62,562 nt of DNA from Sphingobium sp. (GTDB lineage: Bacteria > Pseudomonadota > Alphaproteobacteria > Sphingomonadales > Sphingomonadaceae): contig JAGNYO010000008.1 in assembly GCA_017984895.1 (NCBI GenBank), positions 1 to 62,562 on the forward strand, read 5' to 3'. The stretch's first letter is position 1. Each line of letters starts with the position of its first letter. The position numbers and the translations under genes are program-made. Shown piece after piece: positions 20,656-28,891 of the stretch. Under the pieces are notes generated by a model that saw only the letters and a list, made by a program, of their open reading frames with translations, did no database searches and was not told where the DNA came from.

Positions 20656-21920
20656 GCATGATGTGGGCGCACAGGCGGGTATTGATGGCAAGCCTGGTCG
20701 GCACAGCCGTCGAGTTTTATGATTTCTACATATACGCCACGGCGGCCTCGCTGGTGTTCGGGCCATTGTTTTTCCCCTCCAGCTCACCCGCAACGCAGCT
20801 CATGGCCTCTTATGCCAGCTTTGCCGTGGCGTTTTTCGCACGGCCTCTGGGCGCGGCGGTGTTTGGCCATTATGGCGACCGGATCGGGCGCAAATCCACG
20901 CTTGTCGTCTCGCTGATGCTGATGGGCCTCTCGACCCTCGCTGTCGCTTTCCTGCCGACCTATCAGGCAATCGGGTTCTGGGCGCCTTTGCTGCTGTGCG
21001 TCATGCGGTTCGGTCAGGGCTTCGGGCTGGGCGGCGAATGGGGCGGCGCGGCTCTGCTGGCGACGGAAAACGCCCCGCCGGGCTGGCGCGCGCGTTTTGG
21101 CATGGTGCCGCAACTGGGTGCGCCGGTGGGATTCATCTTCGCCAACGGGCTTTTTCTCGTGCTGGGGCGTTTTCTGGGTGAGACGGAGTTTATGGCGTGG
21201 GGCTGGCGTATCCCATTCCTCGCCAGCGCGCTGCTCGTTCTTCTCGGCCTGTGGATACGCCTGAAGATTAATGAAACGCCCGAATTCGCTACTATATTGG
21301 AGCGTCAGGAGGAAGCTCACGCCCCCCTAATCGAGGTGATGCGCGGCCATGTGCGCGCGATACTGACGGGCACCTTCGCCACCGTCGCCTGCTTTGCGAT
21401 TTTCTATATCACCACCGCCTTCGCGCTGGGCTATGGCACCGCGACATTGCACATAGCGCGGGAGCATTTCCTGCTGCTCCAGCTGGTGGCGATCCTGTTC
21501 ATGGCGCTGGGGATTATCCTTTCGGGCTGGTGGGCAGACAAGGGCAGCCCACGCACGGTGCTGATCGCCGGATGCGTGATGACGATACCGATGGGAATCG
21601 CCTTCGGCCCACTTCTGGGGATAGCGAGCGATGGCACGATCCTGCTCGCCCTTTCCAGCGGACTGTTCGTCATGGGCTTCGTCTATGGTCCGCTAGGAGC
21701 ATTTTTGCCGTCGCTTTTTCCGGTGCGGCTGCGGTATTCGGGCATATCCTTCGCGTTCAACATGGGTGGCATTTTCGGCGGGGCGCTGGCACCCATTGTC
21801 GCGACGGCCCTGGTCGGTTGGCACGGAGTGGGCGCTGCCGGACTCTATATGTCGGTCGCTGCCGCGCTAAGCCTTGCCGCACTGATGGCGCGGAACCGCG
21901 TGCTGTCATCGGGGGTTTGA
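20652..21920 (+). CDS. MFS transporter, metabolite:H+ symporter (MHS) type
   Basis: A 422-residue inner-membrane protein with about 12 hydrophobic segments. The first helix has GTAVEFYDFYIYATAASLVF, and the signature loop is FGHYGDRIGRKSTLVVSLML, both typical of the MHS subfamily (ProP, KgtP, ShiA). A second marker is GFGLGGEWGGAALLATENAP. Members import small carboxylates or osmolytes with protons; the substrate cannot be inferred. It overlaps the methyltransferase stop by 4 bases, an unexpected partner, so the two may simply share a transcript. Confidence 0.88.
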   Translation: MSMMWAHRRVLMASLVGTAVEFYDFYIYATAASLVFGPLFFPSSSPATQLMASYASFAVAFFARPLGAAVFGHYGDRIGRKSTLVVSLMLMGLSTLAVAFLPTYQAIGFWAPLLLCVMRFGQGFGLGGEWGGAALLATENAPPGWRARFGMVPQLGAPVGFIFANGLFLVLGRFLGETEFMAWGWRIPFLASALLVLLGLWIRLKINETPEFATILERQEEAHAPLIEVMRGHVRAILTGTFATVACFAIFYITTAFALGYGTATLHIAREHFLLLQLVAILFMALGIILSGWWADKGSPRTVLIAGCVMTIPMGIAFGPLLGIASDGTILLALSSGLFVMGFVYGPLGAFLPSLFPVRLRYSGISFAFNMGGIFGGALAPIVATALVGWHGVGAAGLYMSVAAALSLAALMARNRVLSSGV

Positions 21921-22071
21921 CAGCGATGGCGCATGTTTCAGACTGTGCGGATTGTATCAGGCAGGCATCATGAATTTCTCATTTTACTCCACTTCTTCTC
22001 CCTCTCCCCACTCATCCCCATCCTCTTTCAGCCTCTCCGGGGCCAGGTGGGAGCTGACCGAACTGCGCCAT

Positions 22072-23151
22072 ATGATCCGTCTGTCACTCGACTGGCTCTC
22101 CACCCATGCCGCGCCAATCCTGATCGCGGCACTCGCGGGATTGCTCCTCTATCTCGGCATGGCGTTCATCCGCAGCAGGCTCGCCTGCGCGCAGGAGGAG
22201 CCACAAAGCCAGGCGGACATTCCGGCAATCCTGCGCCGCACCTTTGCTCGAACCACCCATATCTTCATGGCGACAGCGGCGGCGCGGCTGGTGGTAGGCT
22301 ATGCCTATCCCCCCGAACCGATCTTCATGACGGTGCGCTTTCTGTTTACGGTTGCAGGGGTATTTCAGGGAGCGATCTGGGCGCGCGAATTCATTATCGG
22401 CCTGATCGCACGCCGCGCCGAAGAGGATGGCCGCGGCGAGACGCTGGCCAACGCGATGGGGCTGATCCGCGTTCTCGTGACCTTTGCACTGTTCGCTATC
22501 GCGACGATCATGGTGCTCGACAATCTCGGCGTCAATGTCACCGGGCTGGTGGCAGGGTTGGGGATAGGCGGCATCGCCATTGGTCTGGCGGCGCAGGGCA
22601 TATTTTCTGACCTGTTTTCGGCGCTGTCGATCATTTTCGACAAACCCTTCCGCAAGGGCGACACCATCCAGTTTGGCACCACCACTGCCAGTGTCGAGCA
22701 TATCGGCCTCAAGAGCACGCGGCTGCGCTCGGTAGATGGTGAGCAGAAAATCATCGCCAATGCCAAGCTGCTGGAGCAGGAAATCACCAACTTCAGCGAT
22801 ATAGCGACACGGCGTTATCGTATGGCGGTCGGCCTCATATATCAGACGCCGCCGGATAAAGCGGAACGGGTGCCGGAAATCCTGCAACGCGCCATCGAGG
22901 AAGCAGGCGCCGAGTTTCAGCGGGCCAGCTTCACCGCCTTCGGACCGAGCAGCCTCGATTTCGAGGTGCATTTCTTCGTCCACGGCCATGACATCACGCA
23001 GGCGGACGCGATGCGACACAAGGTCGGCATGGCGATATTGCGCCATTTTGCGGCGGAGCGGCTGGAATTCGCCTATCCCACGCAAACGACCTTCACCGCC
23101 GCGCCCGATGGCACCCTTGTCTGGCCTTATGCCGCGCCGAAAGAGGGATGA
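22072..23151 (+). CDS. MscS-family mechanosensitive channel
   Basis: The protein has three hydrophobic segments in its first 170 residues. The third holds the pore-lining helix and MscS core (VTGLVAGLGIGGIAIGLAAQ, then DLFSALSIIFDKPFRKGDTI). The cytosolic beta/alpha-beta vestibule follows, with LKSTRLRSVDGEQKIIANA. These channels open under membrane tension and protect against osmotic downshock. The frame is open up to 21952, with an ATG at 21970, but the extra 34-40 residues are a Ser/Pro-rich low-complexity stretch. I prefer the ATG at 22072 (359 residues), with moderate certainty. Confidence 0.87.
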   Translation: MIRLSLDWLSTHAAPILIAALAGLLLYLGMAFIRSRLACAQEEPQSQADIPAILRRTFARTTHIFMATAAARLVVGYAYPPEPIFMTVRFLFTVAGVFQGAIWAREFIIGLIARRAEEDGRGETLANAMGLIRVLVTFALFAIATIMVLDNLGVNVTGLVAGLGIGGIAIGLAAQGIFSDLFSALSIIFDKPFRKGDTIQFGTTTASVEHIGLKSTRLRSVDGEQKIIANAKLLEQEITNFSDIATRRYRMAVGLIYQTPPDKAERVPEILQRAIEEAGAEFQRASFTAFGPSSLDFEVHFFVHGHDITQADAMRHKVGMAILRHFAAERLEFAYPTQTTFTAAPDGTLVWPYAAPKEG

Positions 23152-23372
23152 AGCGCCATTCCGGCACAGGGCAACGCAAAAAATAGTGTCATAAATGGGA
23201 AAACAGCGGAAGCCAAACGCGCCGTGTTCCTGTAAGAGGCCGACTGCGGCAAGGCGAGGGGCCGATCTGGCTCCTCGATTATTCCTGTGCCGCATAGCCC
23301 TGACACGTCTGTAAACGGCCTGTCAGCCTGTTTTCGCCGCATTGTGCGGCCCCAGTTTGATATGTGAGATCC

Positions 23373-25133
23373 ATGCCTTTTTCCCGACTTCCCAAGATAC
23401 TGGGCGATGCCTTGTCCGAACGCGGTTATGCCGCCCCTACCCCGGTTCAGGCCGCTGTTCTCGAAGAGGAGGCTTATGGCCGGGATCTTGTCGTTTCCGC
23501 GCAGACCGGGTCCGGCAAAACGGTCGCCTTCGGCCTTGCTCTGGCGTCTGATCTGTTGGGCGATGACGACCGCATGCCCACAGCCGGCTCTCCGCTCGCG
23601 CTCGTGATCGCGCCCACACGAGAGCTGGCGCTTCAGGTCAGCCGAGAACTCATCTGGCTCTACAGCAAGGCAGGCGCACGCATCGCCACCTGTGTCGGTG
23701 GCATGGATGCGGCGAAAGAGCGGCGCGCCCTCGCGCATGGGGCGCATATCGTGGTGGGCACGCCGGGGCGGCTGCGCGACCATCTGGAGCGCGGAGCGCT
23801 GGACCTCTCCTCTCTTAAGGCTGCGGTGCTCGATGAGGCGGACGAGATGCTCGACATGGGCTTTCGCGAGGATCTGGAGGAGATACTCGATGGTACGCCA
23901 GGGGAGCGGCGCACCCTGCTCTTTTCCGCGACGATGCCTGCGCCGATCGTGGCGCTTGCCCGCCGGTATCAGCGCGATGCCCTGCGTATCTCGACCGTTA
24001 CTCAGGATCGGGGGCATGGCGACATCAGCTATCAGGCGATGACCATCGCCCCTTCCGACATCGAGAACGCTGTCGTCAACCTGCTGCGCTTTCACGAGGC
24101 GGAGACGGCCATGCTGTTTTGCGCCACCAGGGACAATGTGCGGCACCTTCATGCCAGCCTGACCGAGCGCGGCTTCGCGGTTGTCGCGCTATCGGGCGAG
24201 CATAGCCAGAACGAGCGCAATCAGGCACTGCAAGCGTTGCGGGACCAGCGCGCGCGCGTCTGCGTGGCGACCGATGTCGCGGCGCGCGGCATCGATCTGC
24301 CCAGCCTCAGCCTAGTGGTTCATGTCGAAATTCCGCGCGATGCCGAAACGCTCCAGCACCGCTCTGGGCGGACAGGCCGCGCTGGCAAGAAAGGCACGGC
24401 CGTGCTGATCGTGCCTTATCCGCGCCGCAAGCGTGTCGAATCGATGTTGCGCGGCGCCCGTATTACAGCGCAGTGGATCGCGCCGCCGAGCGCCGAGGAT
24501 ATCCGCAATGCGGACAGCGAGCGCCTGCTGGCAACGCTGCTGGCCCCGGTCGAGTTTAGCGAACAGGATCTTGCGCTGGCAGAGCGCCTGCTGACGGAGC
24601 GCAACCCGCAGGAGATTGCCGCAGCCCTGGTCCATGCCCACCGCGCCCGCCTCCCCGCGCCTGAGGATTTGCTCGGTAGCGACGCACCGCAGGAGCCACG
24701 CGGGCCGCGCCCCGGCTTCGAAAGCAGCGCATGGTTCCGCGTCAATGTCGGGCGTAACCACAATGCGGACGCGCGCTGGATTCTGCCGCTGCTATGCCGC
24801 AGGGGGCATGTCAGCCGCAGCGAGATCGGCGCAATCCGTATCGCCGCGCATGAAACCCTGTTCGAGGTGCCGGGCGCGCTTGCCGCGCGCTTCCTCGAAG
24901 CTGTGAACCGAACTGCCAATGGCGAGGACGAGGTGGAGATTCAGCCGGTCGATGGCAAGCCGCGCGAGGAGGCCCGGCGTCAGCGGCGGGATAATGCCCG
25001 CCCGGTCCACGCACCCAAGCCGTATCGCGGCAAGACCGCGCGGCCGACGCTCAGCCAGGCCAAGCCGGATTTCGCGGGAGCAGAAAGAAAAAGCGCCAAG
25101 CCACCGCGCAGAAAGCCGGGTCGCACCCGATAG
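23373..25133 (+). CDS. DEAD-box RNA helicase with DbpA-type RNA-binding domain
   Basis: A 586-residue ATP-dependent RNA helicase. The Q-motif region (APTPVQAAVLEEE), Walker A (AQTGSGKT), the DEAD motif in LDEADEMLDMGF, SAT in LLFSATMPAP, and the domain-2 motifs VATDVAARGIDLPSL and HRSGRTGRAGKKG are all present. Residues around 455-520 (WFRVNVGRNHNADARWILPL) form the DbpA-like RNA-binding fold seen in CsdA/DeaD and DbpA, followed by a basic tail rich in Arg/Lys. Roles in ribosome assembly, RNA decay or cold adaptation are likely. The ATG at 23373 was preferred to a GTG three codons earlier. Confidence 0.92.
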   Translation: MPFSRLPKILGDALSERGYAAPTPVQAAVLEEEAYGRDLVVSAQTGSGKTVAFGLALASDLLGDDDRMPTAGSPLALVIAPTRELALQVSRELIWLYSKAGARIATCVGGMDAAKERRALAHGAHIVVGTPGRLRDHLERGALDLSSLKAAVLDEADEMLDMGFREDLEEILDGTPGERRTLLFSATMPAPIVALARRYQRDALRISTVTQDRGHGDISYQAMTIAPSDIENAVVNLLRFHEAETAMLFCATRDNVRHLHASLTERGFAVVALSGEHSQNERNQALQALRDQRARVCVATDVAARGIDLPSLSLVVHVEIPRDAETLQHRSGRTGRAGKKGTAVLIVPYPRRKRVESMLRGARITAQWIAPPSAEDIRNADSERLLATLLAPVEFSEQDLALAERLLTERNPQEIAAALVHAHRARLPAPEDLLGSDAPQEPRGPRPGFESSAWFRVNVGRNHNADARWILPLLCRRGHVSRSEIGAIRIAAHETLFEVPGALAARFLEAVNRTANGEDEVEIQPVDGKPREEARRQRRDNARPVHAPKPYRGKTARPTLSQAKPDFAGAERKSAKPPRRKPGRTR

Positions 25134-25198
25134 CGCTGATGTTTTTGTGAAGCAGGCCGCCTGTCGGATGACGACGCAGGTTTTGAGGAGCGGGGCAA

Positions 25199-25378
25199 AT
25201 GGCAGAACGGTTTGAACGGCACAAACAGGCATGGACCGCTGACGAGGTGCAGAAGCTCCACACCCTTGCGAAGAAGGGTATGGCGCTCAAGGCTATCGCC
25301 AAAGCATTGGTCCGCAGCGAAGAGTCCGTGAAGGAGCGCGCCAGAGCGGATGGCTTGACCATCGCTCGGCTGCGCTGA
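25199..25378 (+). CDS. 59-residue HTH/SANT-like small protein
   Basis: A short gene translated as MAERFERHKQAWTADEVQKL.. and ending ..ARADGLTIARLR. A strong Shine-Dalgarno (GAGGAG) sits 8 bases upstream, and a hairpin terminator follows the stop. The pattern, a Trp, then ADEVQKLHTLAKKGMALKAI, then AKALVRSEESVKERARADG, looks like a small helix-turn-helix or SANT/Myb-like fold such as those in GcrA-related or recombinase HTH proteins. The role is unknown; DNA or RNA binding is inferred. It is 65 bases after the helicase and may be co-transcribed with it. Confidence 0.75.
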   Translation: MAERFERHKQAWTADEVQKLHTLAKKGMALKAIAKALVRSEESVKERARADGLTIARLR

Positions 25379-25416
25379 ACAGGCGACCGGCTACCACCAG
25401 CGCTTATCCATACACA

Positions 25417-25452
25417 ACAGGCGCCCTGGCCAAGCCAGCGCGCCTGTTTGTT
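25417..25452 (+). terminator. Hairpin terminator between the 59-residue gene and rplS
   Basis: ACAGGCGC and GCGCCTGT form perfect arms around an inner CTGGC/GCCAG stem with a CAA turn, followed by TTTGTT. It stands between convergent genes and could act in both directions, with TTGTGT following on the minus strand. Confidence 0.7.
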
Positions 25453-25509
25453 CGTTATGGGGGGAAAGCTGCATCAGCCGCCTTACCCCTCATCAAACGA
25501 AGGGTGAAA

Positions 25510-25881
25510 TCAGCCCTCGGTCGGGCGATTGTCGCGACGCTCGGCGATGCGGGCGCGCTTGCCGGTGAGGCCGCGCAGATAATAGAGCTTGGCACGACGC
25601 ACCACGCCCTTGCGCACCACGGTGATGCTCTCGACATTGGGTGAATAAAGCGGGAATACGCGCTCGACGCCCTCGCCAAAGCTCATCTTGCGCACGGTGA
25701 AGTTGCTGCCCATGCCCTTATTGGAGCGGGCGATGCAGACGCCTTCGTAGTTCTGAATACGGGTGCGTTCGCCTTCGACGACCTTCACGCCGACGCGCAG
25801 TGTGTCACCAGCGCGGAATTCCGGGATAGCCTTGGATGCCTTGGCGATTTCCTCGGCTTCGATCTGCTGTATGAGGTTCAT
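25510..25881 (-). CDS. rplS: 50S ribosomal protein L19
   Basis: L19 sits at the 30S-50S interface of the ribosome. From ATG 25881 the protein is 123 residues and opens [20 protein letters not shown], matching the family; the longer frame upstream has no L19 character. Typical segments are [39 protein letters not shown] and [19 protein letters not shown]. It is last in the ffh-rpsP-rimM-trmD-rplS series, 40 bases after trmD. Confidence 0.97.
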   Translation of the reverse strand: MNLIQQIEAEEIAKASKAIPEFRAGDTLRVGVKVVEGERTRIQNYEGVCIARSNKGMGSNFTVRKMSFGEGVERVFPLYSPNVESITVVRKGVVRRAKLYYLRGLTGKRARIAERRDNRPTEG

Positions 25882-25921
25882 GCCTCTATTCCTTCGTCTC
25901 GTGTCGCGCGCCAGAGGCAGA

Positions 25922-26686
25922 TCAGTCCCGAACGCCCCTGTGGCGCTCCCAAAGGTCCGGCCTGCGTAACCGTGTGTCATCCTCCGCCCGTTGTTTCCGC
26001 CAGGTGGCGATCTTCGCATGATCCCCCGATCGCAACACTTCGGGGATACTGCGCCCCTCCCACTCGGGTGGTCGGGTATAATGCGGATATTCGAGGAGGC
26101 CGCTTTCGAAGCTTTCCTCGACTCCGCTTGAAGGGGCGCCCATTACCCCGGGAAGCAGCCGAATGCAAGCATCAAGCAGGCTCAACGCCGCCATTTCTCC
26201 GCCGGAGAGGATGATGTCCGTCAGCGAGACTTGCTCGATCTGCGGCCTTACCTCGAACAGGCGCTCGTCAAACCCCTCGAACCGTCCGCAAAGGAGCGTC
26301 AGCCCCGGCCCGGCAGCCAGCTCCCTTATCCTTTGCTGGGTGATGGGTGTGCCGCGCGGCGTCATAGCGAGGATGGGGGCTGCGAGGCCTACCTCCCTCT
26401 CCCCTTCAGGGGAGGGGGCCGGGGGGTGGGGCATCAACCTTTCCACCATCCGCCGCTCGGCCTCATCCACCGCCGCGCTCAGCACATCGCAGCGCAACAC
26501 CATCCCCGCCCCGCCGCCTGCAGGGGTATCGTCCACCGTGCGGTGCTTGTCGGTCGCGAAATCGCGGATCTGGATGGGATCGCAAGACCATAAGCCCTGC
26601 TCCAGCGCGCGGCCAGCGAGCGACACGCCCAGCGGGCCGGGGAACATCTCCGGGTAGAGAGTGAGGATTTGGGCGGCGAAGGTCAT
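25922..26686 (-). CDS. trmD: tRNA (guanine-N1)-methyltransferase with a repeat-derived insert
   Basis: TrmD methylates G37 of tRNAs next to the anticodon and prevents +1 frameshifting; it is essential in most bacteria. The 254-residue protein has the opening [40 protein letters not shown], the trefoil-knot SAM site [13 protein letters not shown], and [14 protein letters not shown]. It ends with the [19 protein letters not shown] region. Between residues of about 80 and 105 it carries [16 protein letters not shown], encoded by a palindromic repeat and adding roughly 20 residues compared with rhizobial TrmD. The start overlaps the stop of the upstream membrane-protein gene as ATGA. Confidence 0.95.
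   Translation of the reverse strand: MTFAAQILTLYPEMFPGPLGVSLAGRALEQGLWSCDPIQIRDFATDKHRTVDDTPAGGGAGMVLRCDVLSAAVDEAERRMVERLMPHPPAPSPEGEREVGLAAPILAMTPRGTPITQQRIRELAAGPGLTLLCGRFEGFDERLFEVRPQIEQVSLTDIILSGGEMAALSLLDACIRLLPGVMGAPSSGVEESFESGLLEYPHYTRPPEWEGRSIPEVLRSGDHAKIATWRKQRAEDDTRLRRPDLWERHRGVRD
26391..26433 (-). repeat. Palindromic repeat inside trmD
   Basis: A C/G-biased element with a roughly 10-bp stem (CTCTCCCC / GGGGAGGG around a TTCA loop) followed by GGCCGGGGGGTGGGG. Elements of this appearance normally lie between genes. Here it is read in frame on the minus strand as [13 protein letters not shown]. Confidence 0.7.
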
Positions 26687-27006
26687 TGTGATTTTCGCTT
26701 AACCAGCAAGTTCGCGGAAAGCCAGCCGGACCACCAGCCGACGGTTGCGATTAGCAAAAGCATCAAGCCAGTAAATACGCGCCCTTGGGGATTCTCATCA
26801 ACTTCCAAAGGCACAGCAAACGCATACATAAGCAAAAGAACGCAGATCAGTGGCAACGGCGCGGCAGACCAGTTGACGACATCTCGATTTACCATGCTTG
26901 GCCGAAAGCGCTTCAATAACAGCGCCAAACCACACGATACCACGGAGACAAAAACCAACGGCAGCAAACTGAATAGGACAGTGAATCCGATCAAGCCTGC
27001 CATCAT
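26683..27006 (-). CDS. Small membrane protein of the vapBC-trmD insert, unknown
   Basis: I do not recognise this 107-residue protein. It has three hydrophobic segments (about 3-30, 45-66 and 76-98; for example [20 protein letters not shown] and [19 protein letters not shown]) with short basic loops (LLLKRFRPS) and a basic tail VKRKSQ, so it is an inner-membrane protein. The ATG at 27006 overlaps the vapC stop as ATGA, and its stop overlaps the trmD start the same way. The DNA is visibly more AT-rich than the neighbouring ribosomal genes, which suggests recent arrival. Confidence 0.75.
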   Translation of the reverse strand: MMAGLIGFTVLFSLLPLVFVSVVSCGLALLLKRFRPSMVNRDVVNWSAAPLPLICVLLLMYAFAVPLEVDENPQGRVFTGLMLLLIATVGWWSGWLSANLLVKRKSQ

Positions 27007-27392
27007 CCCGCCCAATTCTCTGTTTTCAGCCCCGGCACATCGGCGAAATCCGCTTCGTTGCGTGTCACCAGCGTCAATCCAAGCGAAAGTGCATGCGCCG
27101 CGATCAGCCGGTCGAAGCTCTGACGCTTAATGCCAATCTGGCGCACGAGGGCGCCATAAGTTGTCGCGGCCGCTTCATCGAATGGGTGAAGTTTCAAGGT
27201 GCGAACCAAGGTGTCGAGCTTTTGCTCGTCAGCGGGTTCCGTTCGCTGGTGCCGCGCTCCTACCCTCAATTCCGCCAATGTTATCGCAGAAATACCGAGA
27301 CCCCGCGCATAGGCGGTGTAAATGCGATCCCGCACCAGATCGCTTCTGCCCAGCGCAAAATCGATACAGACATTTGTGTCCAGCAGGAACAA
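27003..27392 (-). CDS. vapC: VapC-type PIN-domain toxin ribonuclease
   Basis: A 129-residue PIN-domain protein, the toxin half of a type II toxin-antitoxin pair. The acidic Mg2+-binding quartet is complete: D5 in FLLDTNVCIDF, E41 in TLAELRVGA, D94 in SFDRLIAAHAL, and D115 in NEADFADV. VapC toxins characterised elsewhere cut initiator tRNA, other tRNA anticodon loops or rRNA; the target here is unknown. It starts 2 bases after vapB and overlaps the membrane-protein gene by 4 bases. Confidence 0.93.
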   Translation of the reverse strand: MFLLDTNVCIDFALGRSDLVRDRIYTAYARGLGISAITLAELRVGARHQRTEPADEQKLDTLVRTLKLHPFDEAAATTYGALVRQIGIKRQSFDRLIAAHALSLGLTLVTRNEADFADVPGLKTENWAG

Positions 27393-27394
27393 AC

Positions 27395-27667
27395 TCAGGA
27401 AGCCTTGCCGTCAGGCTTTCGTGGGGACCAGTCCCGCTCCGCTTGCTCGATGTCCCCACGCCCCTCGGACATAAAGCCGGGCGAAAAGGAGCCATAGAGC
27501 CCCATCAGCACTTTCAACCCATCGTCTTCTTTCCAGAAGGTGAAACTGCCGTCGGCATGAGGCGCAATCACGATGTCGTCACCTTCCGCGATGCCCAGCG
27601 CTTTGGGCAGGCGCAAAGCAACCGAGTTGCCCGATTTGAACACCTTGGCCTTATATTCCTCGCTCAT
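27395..27667 (-). CDS. vapB: VapB-type antitoxin (AbrB/MazE fold)
   Basis: A 90-residue antitoxin. The N-terminal swapped-hairpin DNA-binding domain reads KAKVFKSGNSVALRLPKALG, typical of AbrB/MazE/VapB. The C-terminal part (LYGSFSPGFMSEGRGDIEQA) is the flexible segment that should wrap and block VapC. A GGAG sits just upstream of the ATG. A perfect palindrome lies 10 bases before the start codon, as expected of an autorepressed toxin-antitoxin operon. Confidence 0.9.
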   Translation of the reverse strand: MSEEYKAKVFKSGNSVALRLPKALGIAEGDDIVIAPHADGSFTFWKEDDGLKVLMGLYGSFSPGFMSEGRGDIEQAERDWSPRKPDGKAS

Positions 27668-27677
27668 GGCAAACTCC

Positions 27678-27698
27678 GTATATACATCATGTATATAC
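27678..27698 (-). promoter_or_regulatory. Palindromic operator/promoter of vapBC
   Basis: GTATATACA and TGTATATAC form a perfect 9-bp inverted repeat around TCA. The AT-rich arms (TATAGT, TATATA on the minus strand) could also supply the -10 element. It lies between vapB and the last base of the rimM stop codon, in an otherwise GC-rich region. Binding by VapB/VapBC is inferred from position and symmetry. Confidence 0.75.
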
Positions 27699-28219
27699 TA
27701 TACCACAAAGCCTGCGTCAATCACCGCGCGGGTCGCCTCGATCTGGGCGGCGTGAATGGGGACCATGAAGCGCACCGGCTTGGCGCCCGGCACAGCAGGC
27801 CGTTCGATCTCGATGATGTCGCCCGCGCCGAAATTCTCGACCGCAACGATGTGGCCCAGCGCATCGCCGGTGTCGGCAACGCACGGCAAGCCGATGACAT
27901 CATGATGATAAAACTCGCCCTCGCCCAAAGACGGCAAGGCGGAGCGCGGCACGGTGAGCGCAACGCCGCGCAGGGCTTCCGCCGTCGTGCGGTCCTTCAC
28001 CTCGGCAAAGCGGGCGACTGCGCCATTCGATCCCGCCCGGATGGATGAAAGGGTGAGCGTCCGCCCACCCCCATCAAAGGTTTTGTAGCGTTTCAGGCTC
28101 TCGGCATCGTCGCTGAAGAGCTTCAATCGCACCTCGCCCGCCACGCCATGCGCGCCGACGATCGCGGCAAGGGTGACTTGCCTCTCTTCAGCTGGCGCGG
28201 CAGGGAGGTCGGCGGTCAA
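27698..28219 (-). CDS. rimM: 16S rRNA processing protein RimM
   Basis: RimM binds S19 and helps mature the 30S head. The 173-residue protein shows VTLAAIVGAHGVAGEVRLKL near the start and VKDRTTAEALRGVALTVPRS before the PRC-barrel half (EGEFYHHDVIGLPCVADTG). It ends HAAQIEATRAVIDAGFVV. The only in-frame start after the rpsP stop is TTG at 28219, 3 bases downstream. Its stop codon abuts the vapB operator. In most genomes trmD follows directly; here three genes intervene. Confidence 0.94.
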   Translation of the reverse strand: MTADLPAAPAEERQVTLAAIVGAHGVAGEVRLKLFSDDAESLKRYKTFDGGGRTLTLSSIRAGSNGAVARFAEVKDRTTAEALRGVALTVPRSALPSLGEGEFYHHDVIGLPCVADTGDALGHIVAVENFGAGDIIEIERPAVPGAKPVRFMVPIHAAQIEATRAVIDAGFVV

Positions 28220-28222
28220 GGG

Positions 28223-28846
28223 TCAGCCCTGAGCCTGCTCTTCGCTGGTGTCAACGGCGGGAGCCTCCTCTGCGCTCACTTCAGCGGCGGGAGCTTCCTC
28301 GGCAGCTTCCTCCGCCACAGGTGATTCCTCAGCCGGGAATTCGGCAGGTGCAGCTTCCTCAGCCACAGGCGCTTCCTCAGCCGGCGCTTCCTCGGCCGGA
28401 GCTTCGGCAGGCGCGGCTTCTTCCGCTACCGGTGCTTCTTCAACCGGCGCGGGAGCAGCGGCGGCAACGGCGGCTTCTTCAGCAGCGGTCTTGGCGGCTT
28501 CCTCGGCCTCGGCTACCTTTGCAGCCTTCTCCTCGGCGCGGTCCTTGGCCTTCTCGCCAGGCACAGCCTTGTTCGGGTTGTTGCGCGCTGCGCGCTCTTT
28601 CACCCCAGCGGCGTCGAGAAAGCGGGCGACGCGGTCGGTCGGCTGCGCGCCGTTCGACACCCAGTATTTCGCGCGCTCGGCATCCAGCACCACGCGCTTT
28701 TCATCGGTCTTGGCGAGCAACGGGTTATAGCTGCCGATACGCTCGATGAACTTGCCGTCGCGCGGCGCGCGGACATCAGCCACGACGATGCGATAATAAG
28801 GACGCTTTTTGGAGCCAGCACGCGAGAGACGAATTGATGTTGCCAT
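28223..28846 (-). CDS. rpsP: 30S ribosomal protein S16 with long Ala/Glu tail
   Basis: The first 80 residues are ordinary S16 ([56 protein letters not shown]), a component of the 30S body. The family is usually 80-90 residues, while this protein has 207. From about 105 onward it is an acidic low-complexity tail of Ala, Glu and Pro in imperfect repeats such as [18 protein letters not shown]. Some alphaproteobacterial S16 proteins have similar but shorter tails. It follows ffh by 45 bases and precedes rimM. Confidence 0.95.
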   Translation of the reverse strand: MATSIRLSRAGSKKRPYYRIVVADVRAPRDGKFIERIGSYNPLLAKTDEKRVVLDAERAKYWVSNGAQPTDRVARFLDAAGVKERAARNNPNKAVPGEKAKDRAEEKAAKVAEAEEAAKTAAEEAAVAAAAPAPVEEAPVAEEAAPAEAPAEEAPAEEAPVAEEAAPAEFPAEESPVAEEAAEEAPAAEVSAEEAPAVDTSEEQAQG

Positions 28847-28891
28847 GTAACCTAACCTTACCTTTCTTAAACCTTGAAAATAAATGCAATT

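Noticed and set aside
21952-22071. N-terminal extension of the MscS protein
   Set aside because: Ser/Pro-rich low-complexity translation from pyrimidine-rich DNA that also slightly resembles the trmD repeat; similarity too weak to call a repeat, and the family begins near 22072.
26391-26433. Reading the C/G-rich palindrome as a transcription terminator
   Set aside because: It is inside the trmD reading frame with active-site motifs on both sides; no T tract follows.
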